Shown here piece by piece: positions 54,401 to 64,000 of a stretch of DNA of 64,000 bases. The DNA lies in contig JBAMJR010000001.1 in NCBI GenBank assembly GCA_038501785.1, positions 3,590,001 through 3,654,000 of the forward strand. The letters run 5' to 3'. The position numbers were made by a program, and so were the translations under genes. Each line of letters opens with the position of its first letter. Position 1 is the stretch's first letter. The DNA comes from Myoxocephalus aenaeus. Lineage: Eukaryota > Chordata > Actinopteri > Perciformes > Cottidae. The notes beneath the pieces are model-generated. The model did no database searches, was not told the origin of the DNA, and saw nothing but the letters and a program-made list of their open reading frames with translations.

Positions 54401-57400
54401 TTTTCATATTCAAAAGGGCAGATAAATCTGTCTCCTTGCACGGTTTTAGATGCAGTATCAAAGGCCAATCATTTTCATGCCTCTCACTCTCCTGTTTGTC
54501 TCAATTCTTACGTTACTCACGATTTTATAAGTGGTAACTGTATGTATCATTAAAGCATATTTTAAACCGAACACTAAAAATGTTGAGTTTAAGCAGCGGT
54601 AGAGTCGTTAATGTGCTAATCTCTCTTTGCAAATTCTCCCCTCCCAGTTTCTGAAAGAGAGAAAGTTGCTGTGGCCAATGGGATATCCTCCACCCCATCG
54701 CCAGTTCATCCCACCATCAACTTTCAAGTCCTCAATGTGGATCATGTGTTTTTGAGGCAGGAAAGTCCAGAGTCATCCAGGAACTCCAGCCTGAAGGCTC
54801 AGACTCAGACTTTTCTCATTACTGGTAAAGGCGCTGGGCTCCTCCAGCCAGCTGTCAACACTTCATACGGCCCCCTGAGTTTGGATGCCCCGATTCCTCC
54901 AGACCTGCTCCTCAGTGGGCGCAGGATCCTGCCAGTCATTTTGGTCCGCAAGGTTCGTTCCTCATCCCCCGTTGTCAAGATTCTCTTCCACATGCCCACG
55001 GAAAATTACATCACCGTTGGGCAAGAAAGGATGGGGTCTGAAGACGATGACGGCAGGAAAAGCGCTGGAGCCAAGGCAAAGGACCGAGCTCACTGCGTGA
55101 CTGCGTACGCCTTCTGGGAGACGAGGGAAGTTCGTGGGGCATGCCTGGTGTTTCCGGGTGGATTCTGTGTGGCACAGCTTCGGCCAGAACCGGCCTGGTT
55201 CAGCTCAGGCAGCCGGTCAGGCAGCTCCAGCAGAGAAGCAGGAAGAACCGAAGGAATTAAGGGGCTTCAGGGGAACGTGGTGGAGGTCTACTTCCAGAGC
55301 CGGAGGGATCGGACAGGCCAGTGTGTCCCGCAGGATAGCCTGCAACGTCTAGGAGTAGGACGAGGAAGAGACTCTGGGGGATCAGGGACACCGATGAGGC
55401 GAATAGGAAGTGTCAATCTGCTCAAAACTCTGCCAGGGAACCCCACCTATTTTCGACTGAGGCTGGGAGGCGCCTTGGTGATCCAGACCTCTTCCAAGCC
55501 CCTGAAGGCCACAGACGTTGCAACTTTCTACGTCTTCCTGGCGAGCACATCTACCCTGGAAACGTTTACTCTCAGGTGAGAGATATTCACTTTATCAGGA
55601 ATTGTCTGAAAATATTCTTGTTGTGGTTTAACAGGGCGGTATGTGCCGGACTATTTCTTGGCCTTGAGCAGTGACTTCCTAAATCTTCTCTGAGCCTCAC
55701 ATTGAAGACTCAAGGCTAAGAAATATTCTGATGCCTAACCTCTTTGTAAAACCCGACAAGAAGACACAAAGTGTTGATTAGTGAGCTTTCGAGGTACTGA
55801 TAGGTGGATTTGTAGCCTTTGAACATAGTCAGGCTCTCATCTAACTCTTAGCAAGAAAGCGAATAAACTAATTTCCCAAATTTCCCAAATTATTTCTTCA
55901 CAACACATAACAAAATCCTGGGGAGCTTTGTAGACATGCAGTGTATACAATATTGACTTGTTTATTACTCCTTAAGAATTGAGACACATTTTCTTGAACT
56001 GTGCATCACAGCTTGGATATGGACCTGACCTCTAGTGTTACATTTTACATTGGCTTTGTAGTATTTTCGTGCAAATCCAAGTCAGGTCTTTAGTCATTTG
56101 ACTTACTTCAAGTTGTCTTTTTGGTTCAAACATTTTTCAATCAAAGTGTGAGGCTATACAAGACCTGTGTAGTGCTATCCTGTGAGTCAACTCACCCAGC
56201 AGTTAAGTTTATCTCTTGTTCTCATTTTTGTGACCAAAGTCTCAAATCTTATGTCTATAGTCCTGATTTATATATGAAATGTTTTGGTCATTTTTAACAT
56301 TCATGTATTATACTGTAGGGGTTAGACCCACTTCAAATTAATTCTGACAGTTGTTTTGCATGTATTGTGGTGATGATGTTGTCAGATAGCTAATAGCTCG
56401 TACCTGCAGCTTTGGTAAACAATAAATATAATATTACACAGGACCAGGATATCACATTACTGCAGTGTGCCATTATCCCATTTTGGCTACAGTAGATGAC
56501 TAAAATAAAGCTAGAGAGGGTTTAACTTAAGATGTCATTCCCGAAAAACATAAAGATTATTCAGCTATGTTGCTGAGTCTGCAGAGGCCAAGAGTTTAGG
56601 AGGAGTCACATAAAATTTAATTGAAACATATGAAGCAGAAAAAGAGACTGAAACCAAGTTGAATCACTATGATGAACAGTATATTTGAGTATCTTCATGA
56701 ATGATAAGCTCCATGCATTTAAATGGTTACTTAAGGCACTTTAATACTGATGGGGGCTCGCCATGGAGGCCATTCAGTAAAATGCTAGAGCGCCAACATG
56801 ACTTGTGTTGTTTGCCAGTTTCACTGGCTTCATAAATTACTGACATGTTCTATCCTGTCTACTTCAACTTCTCAGTTAGTGGGGGAGTTATGGAGAGCAC
56901 TCTTCCATAAACAGGGAAATAATTGGCAAATGATTCACCGGTTTCCATATCTCAACATCCCACTAACATTTCAACAAGGTTCTCTGGGTATTTGACTTCA
57001 TAAATAATGCATCAATTTAATGGAGCAGGAAAACAAATAACTAACATCTCCCTCACTCCTGTAGGTAAAAGTGGAGTCAATATAAAAGCAGCCCCGACAC
57101 CAGCAGTTCAATCTGTTTCAAAGTTTCTACTTGCTGCCTTTTGATGCACATCACTGAGTGTAGTAAAATTGTTTTTATCAGAATGCTTCAGATCAGTAAA
57201 GTGTAAAGCCATTACAGCGAGGTTTGCGTGTCCAGTCTTTACTAAGCTTAATGGTTGCTTTTTTTAAAACACAAGACACATTTTTCTCTCAATCCCACGA
57301 TTTAGTGCTATCATGCTGCAAGCAACATACCAACCCCTGCAGTAATCTGCAGCGGGATGCAGGCAAATGGAGAGAAATGTGAAGATATGTGTATTAATCC

Positions 57401-59029
57401 ATAATAGTAGTTAAACCTGTGGCTGTGTGTCAACCAACCCCTTCTCGTGAATCAGACCGGCCGTCCACAGACACAAGCATGCCTGCACACACAAACCCAG
57501 TGACCTGAATGTAGCTCTGTGGACATTGTTGAAATTAGGTGAATAATATTTGGTAGAGAGACGCTGACCCTTCGACAACTGCTGTTGTTTTGACTATTTG
57601 GAAGGATTCATAGCCCCTCCACCTGATTCCCCCAAACTCTGACTCATTGACCGCACCAAGAAGTCCCTCCAGTCAGGTCAGTGATTTCAGTCCGTGTATT
57701 TCTGCCCTACTGCCACATCCAGAATGAATTGGACAAGAAGAGGGGACTGAGTCCAGCGGTTAAGTCCAAGTGAAGGCCTCGCAGTGAGGAGCTTGGCAAA
57801 GTGATTGATTCCTCCTGGGAGAAATCCCTGCTCTACTTCACTCTTTGGCCCAAGATTGAGTCCACTCCAGCAGGGTTAGGCCAGATAATCTGCGGCCCTG
57901 ATTGAAAATGAAACAAGAGGTTAACCCTTTGGGGGAGAGATGATCTGAGCTGCCAGGATTAACCATGTAGATCTGTGCGTGTGTGTGTGTGGCCATCATA
58001 CGCACCTGTTAAGCTCACAGGCAGTTTGTAAACACAACATTTATTCTTAAAAATCATCTATTCTCAAAATTGCAATCATATGGAAATACGAACATGTCAT
58101 CAGATTGAATAGCAAACATTGTGTGGTCTCACATTCAGGTAAAAAAAGAACAGAAAGGAGTAACATCAGATATTGCAAATATACAGCGTTGAAGTATCAG
58201 CAGAATATCTGAGAGAAACAGAAAATGCGATGGCCACAGAGCAGTTATTTAAAAAAAGAAAAAGTCCTTTATCCTTTCCGGCATTAATGCTTAGAAATTA
58301 GTAGGCAAACAACAGAGTTGCTCCAGCTTTCGCCTTCTTAAAGAAGGAGAGATTGACAGAGTTTGGTAAAACAGCACTGAAGAGTCGTTAACTTTAGCGG
58401 TCGATATCCGTTCTGCTCCCCTCCCCCCAACACACCTGTGGTCATGAACTCTGGGCAGTGACTGACAAAGACAGAGAGCGAGGACAGAAGTGGCTGGAAT
58501 GAGGTTTCTCCGCGGGGAGTATCTTGTCTCCTTGTGGGCGAGAAACTCAGTGATCCAGGAAGATTCTGGCATTGAGTTACTGCTCCTCCACACTCAACAG
58601 GAGCAGGTTGAAGGGGCTTGTACCCCTGGGAAGGATGGTCATCAGGTGCTTTTGTCAATGTGACGCCGAGCCGAACAAGCAGCAAGCAAAAGAGTCAATG
58701 GATGTAGGCAGCTCAGTAAGATCATGATGTGAAAAAACAATATTTATTGTATGTTAGTTACAATTGCTCATCATTGAAACACAATCTTTGATCAGAATAA
58801 CACATTTTTTTAAATAGAAAAAAAACATACAAATTAAGAATGAACAAAACAAAAGTTCTGACATTTGAAAAATGTATCAATTATATTTGTTTTCTTGATC
58901 TGCCTGCTTGATCTATGTGATCAAATCTACATCCATTCAAATTGAAAATTTGGCCTTTGGCTCTAAGGTTTTCGATCCAGAAACAGATCTCTGCACATTT
59001 CTTTATCCTTGCCAATTTCCTCCAAAGAC

Positions 59030-59115
<86 letters not shown>

Positions 59116-61020
59116 CGCTTGCATACTGTGTTTTGTCTGTCAAACAACTCTGACCTTGACCCTGTCTCAATGGTTATTGATCAGTCTGGTTGCTGTTTGA
59201 TTACAAATCAGTATTTGTAAGTGTGTGCTGAGCATGAGGTCATGCATACTGACCCTTATTGTAGCCTGACTAGAATAGAAGTTCCTCTCTATCCGTCAGT
59301 TTTGATATATGATTCAGCTATTTAGATACTGTTTTGCTGCTGAAATGACACGCTACAGGTTGTTGAAACAGATGCAAAGACAGACTGATTGCTGTAAAGT
59401 AGCGGGTTACCATTACTGGGCAGCAAATTGTGTAAAAAAAGAAGCATTTCTACAACAATTTGATCTTCGTTTTGAGTCTTTGTTTGTGGTATATTCATTT
59501 AATATATCACCATGGAGTGAATGGGCTAGAGGGCCACTGCTAGAAAGAACAAAACTGAGGCTTCTAATACATCTTCTATTTGTGCATTGACATTGAATTT
59601 GACACAATTAACGTCTAAATCCGTCCTTCCCGGTATCAATTGATGGAAAAGTGGCTACGTTTTAATGGTATTTTGAGAGTGTTAACTTTTTGTCTTTTGT
59701 TTTTGGTCTTATAATAAATAATAAATAATCATCCTCTCATGGCCACAATCTACCCGTTGTCACATGGATGCCACACATCTTCTCAAGATTGTTTCAGCGA
59801 CTTCAATCAAGCGGCATTCGCAGTTTGAAAACCCGAATACACCACGTTATCAAGGTTCAGGTTTTTTCAAATCATTCTCAGCGTGAACATCCTGCCGACA
59901 ATGCCGCAGGAGCTGAGTGATGCTCATGAGTGAGCATGAGCTGAATTCCCCCTGGAACTTTTCCAGCACCTCGTTGAATCCCAACCATGAGGAAATTGGC
60001 CTGTTTTGGAAACACACAAGGCTCCCCCCGGTAGCTGGGTGTCTGTGTGAGTGCAGATTAGTGATTCATTGCATTTTAAACAAGGAGCAGAAGCGTTTCG
60101 TGTCCCTCAATTCACTTTTGAGCCTAATACTTAAATAATTGCTCTGTGACCCTTCCAATGATATTTGACGCAACGATTTAGCGGAGAGACATCTGCTTTT
60201 AAAAAAAACAAAGGCTTTGTGATTGTCGGACCTCCAGGACTGTCTGGTCCATTCACATTATTCACAATAAGCCCTCTATCTCTCCGAGCAGAGTGATGTG
60301 TGTGTCTGATTAACTGATTCCCAGTTGTCCCCAGGGCTAATGGGAATAAATACCCCTGCTAATTCTCAGTCCGACAGCAGCCTCCGACACATCAGTCTGT
60401 GGGTGACTCGCCTCGTTAGGAACAACATGGACGACTAAAAACATCAACGGTCGCATACAAAACGCACACATATACATTATGCATGTATCATTATTTATAT
60501 GTTCACGAGTATAATATATATTTCAAACAAAAGATGCAAAAACATGGTAAACATCTTTTACAAAAGACACAAATGGCAATAATTCAAGTACTTCTGTTGA
60601 ATGTTTGAGGATTATTACACTGTATTGTACCGTGTCCTGTACAGCTCATATTGCACAATATGGGCTTGCAGTGGTGAAACTTGAGTTTGTATTAAAAGAA
60701 TCTACTACTACACCGAAACAAAGTACAGCACATGAAACTTTCTTTACTCTTTTACTTTCCGCAACTCGCATCAAACGTGAGTGAGTTAATGAGACATCTC
60801 GTGACTAACATTCATGCTTTGCACTAACTGGATCACGTCCTTATTTATTTATTTATTTATGTATTCACTGCAGGGCGACAGTAAAAGCGGGCCTGTCATT
60901 CAGCACGGCGCGGCCCAGTGACTCAGCGCTGTGGGACGTCGTAGTGGAGGCTGGCAGAGAAGCGACTCCCAACACCGTCTCCGTTGTCTGCCAGAGGAAG
61001 GTTGCTGTCACCGCAAAGAG
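51427..61020 (+). CDS. TMEM132-family gene, 5' part (three exons; continues beyond window); probable tmem132d by synteny
   Basis: Three exons splice in frame (phases 1 and 2) into about 381 residues: a signal peptide and the start of the extracellular region of a TMEM132 protein. Family blocks include FQVLNVDHVFLRQ, RNSSLKAQTQTFL, NTSYGPLSLD, FWETREVRGAC, RIGSVNLL and ARPSDSALWDV. TMEM132 proteins are type I membrane proteins with an N-terminal TMEM132 domain and Ig-like domains, mostly neural and proposed to act in cell adhesion and actin regulation. The transmembrane and cytoplasmic exons lie to the right of the window. Human TMEM132D follows RIMBP2 in the same orientation, which suggests tmem132d. 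The sequence is divergent, and the GRDWDD block that I associate with the C, D and E paralogues is absent, so B, another paralogue or a fish-specific duplicate cannot be excluded. Confidence 0.88.
51497..54647 (+). other. TMEM132-family intron 1, 3.2 kb
   Basis: AT-rich, with no gene or recognised mobile element. It ends in aaattctcccctcccag. Confidence 0.8.
54648..55575 (+). CDS. TMEM132-family exon 2 (N-terminal TMEM132 domain)
   Basis: The acceptor ctcccctcccag is followed by 928 bases (phase 1 to 2) and donor gtgaga. The product runs from VSEREKVAVANG through INFQVLNVDHVFLRQESPES and NSSLKAQTQTFLITGKG, then PVVKILFHMPTENYITVG, AFWETREVRGACLVFPGGFC and RIGSVNLLKTLPGNPTYFRL, to LETFTLR. 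Asn-linked glycosylation sites are likely at NSS and NTS. A Ser/Gly/Arg-rich low-complexity stretch (SSGSRSGSSSREAG) and an acidic/basic insert near residues 120-135 of the exon product are unusual. One large exon covering this region fits the family. Confidence 0.92.
55633..55890. repeat. Dispersed teleost-type repeat, copy 3
   Basis: Contains gccggactatttcttggcct, gcagtgacttcctaaatctt, ctctcatctaactcttagca and aagaaagcgaat. The second half shares words with the copy at 13.5 kb. The first half is a part of the family not kept in the other two copies. Confidence 0.6.
59033..59112. repeat. (GT)n microsatellite
   Basis: About 40 perfect GT units within intron 2 of the TMEM132-family gene. Confidence 0.97.
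60874..61020 (+). CDS. TMEM132-family exon 3
   Basis: The acceptor gtattcactgcag is followed by 147 bases (phase 2 to 2) and donor gtcagt. It encodes ATVKAGLSFSTARPSDSALW, then DVVVEAGREATPNTVSVVCQ and RKVAVTAKR. The pattern of a charged KAG start, a Ser-Ala-Arg-Pro/Ser block, WDV and VxCQ is the TMEM132 family segment after FTLR. It joins exon 2 through AG|G (Arg). Confidence 0.93.
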
Positions 61021-62172
61021 GTCAGTCTTGTACTTTCTCCACACATTTTGTCGCTTGTTATTTCCTTTCATTCGCTATATTTTCTGAGAAATCAATAAGC
61101 TCTTGCTCCTTCCATGAGAGAAAATTGATCAGTTATCGTGAAAACACCTCCTCAATGTTACGCTTTACAGGAAAGGTAATTATTATTACCTTGGACACAG
61201 TGATGTAAAGACTGTAAGCAGTCAAGTAAAAAAAGACTGTTAAAGCATCTGTTTTCATGTACAAGACTTGCTTTCGGCAGAGGTAAGAGAGTAACCATGC
61301 ACATCTCCAACAATAAGCATTAGAAGAAATGAGTTTACTAAATGTATTCCCGCTCTGATTTTTGAGTTCTTCCGTAAGGATTTGCAGTCCACACTTCTAA
61401 AATCAGCAGAATATTACAGTGATCCTGCAGGAACAACAGCACTGTAAAAACATCGCAATGAATACATCCAAAGCAACATACAAACAGTTTAGAGTAGTTA
61501 TTTGTGTGGTTTGAATCATCAGTCCCCAGCTGTGTTTAGCTTTCATTAGGATGCAATGAAGAGGTTAATGAGACACAGTGATGTTCAAAAATAAAAGATG
61601 GATAATTGGGAAAACTCAGCTTCCTGAGTTCCTTTTATTGTCATGATATATTTTCCGAAAATACTTCCTAAATATATTATCTCAATCTATAGCCTCAGTT
61701 TCCATTCTATAAAATCTATATTTCTTATCCTATCTGATATTATTAAATGAGGTGGTCAATTAGGAACTTCATTTACTAAAAAATAAAGACTGAATTCCTG
61801 GTCCCATTCGTGATCATCCCCATTATAACGGGATGGTCACTAAAATGTCATTGAGTCCTTCTACCTCTATTGACTTCATTGTAAATGTATATACAGTATA
61901 GCACTTCCACTACATGATTTAACTGATATGCACCAGTTATTTTCAACAGTTGTGCCTGACGTTGGTGGTGGTGAGTGGCACACACCAACAGCCACCTCTG
62001 CCCAGCAACCTCCCGCCCACACAGCAGCCGCCGGCCGCCCGACCCACTTATGCATAATCATTCATAATCACGGCTACGTTATCCAGGCTTAAGCGCTTGC
62101 ACGTTCAAATGGAGAGATTAGGAAGGAGAGATATTCCAAGTTGTGTATCCCTTGTGCTGAGCCCCCACCAGG

Positions 62173-62236
<64 letters not shown>

Positions 62237-64000
62237 GCAAGCCCACACACACATACTCCCACCACTGTGCTTTGAAGTGATGATACGTCCAGGGGTTTAA
62301 AGTCCCCCTTAATAGATTTTCAGGAAATTGCAACATTAACCCCTTCTATGTTTCTCGGTCTCACTCTCTCGCAGTATTTTCTGTGTGAATCATTTCTATC
62401 AGTTTAAAATCAGTCCATTTTTGTTGAAGAAAATACAAGAAGACAAGACATTTTGTAAACATTTTAATTGGACTTCGTTCGGCATGCTTTCAGACATGAC
62501 TTCATATGAAGTTAGTCTCTTGAACATTAACACTACGCTGGTTGTTAAAGACATTTTTTCCCACACTATGTTTGATTGTCAGTGAAATGACTCGGCAGAA
62601 GTTTCTCTTTGAGAACCCCTGACCCTCTGTGAGCAGCAGGAGAACATCGCCATCAAGAGAAGAGAAACTTGGGAAATCCTTGAACTCAGCTTGAATTGCG
62701 AGTCTCCCGCCTGGAGCATCAGCCATTGTTCCACACTCATAATAAATCGTTTTTTCATTTTATAATATCTGCGATCAGTACTTTTAATCTCTAACCACGC
62801 AGTCCAAAGCTTATGGATGCACACAAGCAAACTCCTTGAGTTCCTTTTGATAGAGCGTCAGTGTTTCTGTATGTTTTTTATACGTACATAATTTTCAATA
62901 CCTATGATGTTTTAAATGTGAGTTTTAGCCATGTACGGGAGAGGTTCATTGTTTTGCTTTATGCAAAGTTTTGCTCCACTTCAAAGTGCCACAGCTCCAT
63001 TCACATTCTACACTTTTCCCCCTTTGATCTGTTCCTACTGGCAGGTACTCTCTCCAGCATCAAATAACATCACATGCCTTTTCTTTGACAATCCTTTGAC
63101 CAGAATACTCAAATGGCTCTCTCTGCTGGCTCACTTAATCTTCCTTGCACACTCTCACCTCATTCTTCCATCAGCTGATGGAAATGAGACCTCTTGTGGT
63201 TTGCTCTCGCTTTTGGTTTAAACTCGACAGTTTGTTTTTCCACAATAATTCTTTCTAATTTCCACAGGCAGTCTCTTTACAACTATCTACATTTCTCCCA
63301 CAATCTCTCCCGCGAGAGAGTTCACAGCTCATATCAGATCCTTCTCCATTGAAGGATCTTTATTTCTTCACACCAGTATTCTATATAAAAAAAGTTAAAT
63401 AGGACAATAACAAATATTAGACAGGTAAACATTTGGTTTTTGTTCAAATGTCCCCAGCTTGTCTTTGTTTTTTTTTTAACTGCATCGCTTCATGGTGCAA
63501 TCACCATAAATACCCTCCGAATGAACACAGTTGAATTTATTAAGTGGGGATTGTGATAAAACTTGAACTGTATGTGGGCAAAGGCTAAGTTTCATGTGTC
63601 ATCACTCTCCACAACCAAAGGTTTCATATTGTATTTTCCAAAAATACATAGACATGGTTTTTCTACTTATAAGTCTGAATAAATAGTAAATGTGAAAAAC
63701 AACACAATTGTTACCCTATGTATTAAAAACTGAACTCATAAGCATAAAAGCCACCCATACTCAACTTCAGACGCTCACAGGTTCTCACAGGACTTGCTCT
63801 GGTACACCCAATAGCTTATAGCTAATGCTAGCTAGCTAGAGTTTGTGGGGTCGCTGACATTACTCAGTTCACTGACTTATGAATTCTTTAAAACATTTTT
63901 TGTTTTACTTCTGCTACTGTTATACTATGTTTTAACATTGTTCATGTTATCATAATGAGCCACTTGTGGCTGTATTGGCCGTCTTTCAAGCCATGGCTTG
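61021..64000 (+). other. TMEM132-family intron 3 (runs off the window)
   Basis: No further exon of the gene is visible in the last 3 kb. There is a (CA)n array at 62175-62233. Open frames near 62.5-63.2 kb are AT-rich and not recognisable. Confidence 0.7.
62175..62233. repeat. (CA)n microsatellite
   Basis: About 29 perfect CA units. Confidence 0.97.

Larger units (their letters stand above)
55576..60873 (+). other. TMEM132-family intron 2, 5.3 kb
   Basis: Contains dispersed repeat copy 3 and a (GT)n array. Two overlapping minus-strand open frames near 58291-58685 match nothing I recognise. It ends in a (TTTA)n stretch directly before the acceptor. Confidence 0.75.

Noticed and set aside
54671..55579. 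Separate gene starting at GTG 54671
   Set aside because: The stretch is an internal exon: the acceptor at 54647 and the phase match to a signal-peptide exon at 51427 explain it.
58291..58685. Two overlapping minus-strand open frames (100 and 115 codons) in TMEM132 intron 2
   Set aside because: No domain, no splice context, and the two frames contradict each other. Chance open frames are expected at this length.

Overview
The window is eukaryotic, vertebrate and most likely teleost fish. It has split genes with GT-AG introns, very dense (CA)n, (GT)n and (TA)n microsatellites, and dispersed repeats of kinds I associate with ray-finned fish. It holds two neuronal genes, both on the + strand. 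No bacterial, viral, tRNA, rRNA or CRISPR feature is supported.

Gene 1 (about 1-41.7 kb) is rimbp2, which encodes RIM-binding protein 2, a presynaptic active-zone scaffold. I reconstructed 21 well-supported coding exons by matching open frames, splice sites and intron phases, plus two weaker candidate exons at the 5' end. In order they encode an N-terminal coiled coil (16.58-25.56 kb), a linker, SH3-1 (26.9-29.0 kb), three fibronectin type III repeats (29.1-32.1 kb), a long Pro/His/Gln-rich linker (32.07-32.5 kb), an acidic linker (33.0-33.6 kb), a basic linker with a probable cassette exon (34.6-35.3 kb), SH3-2 (36.8-37.8 kb) and SH3-3 (37.9-39.0 kb). The gene has two alternative C-termini. 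One is a read-through stop at 39100, followed by a poly(A) signal at 39804. The other is a spliced basic C-terminal exon at 41428-41661. A 24-base in-phase microexon candidate lies at 24726-24749.

The 9.8 kb between the genes (41.66-51.43 kb) holds the long 3' UTR, microsatellites and a small hAT-like element. I see no gene in it.

Gene 2 (51.43 kb to beyond the right edge) is the 5' part of a TMEM132-family gene, which encodes a single-pass membrane cell-adhesion-type protein. A signal-peptide exon, a 928-base exon and a 147-base exon are visible, and the rest lies outside the window. Human RIMBP2 and TMEM132D have the same order and orientation on 12q24, so synteny points to tmem132d, but the protein is divergent and the paralogue is not settled.

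The introns carry several recognisable mobile elements. The clearest is a 1195-bp non-autonomous hAT element at 9626-10820, with matching ends and a perfect 8-bp target-site duplication. Two smaller TIR elements lie at about 1282-1613 and 47169-47470, and one dispersed repeat family appears three times. The observations most worth following are the microexon, the switch between two C-termini, the expanded Pro/His linker, and simple repeats that touch splice sites.
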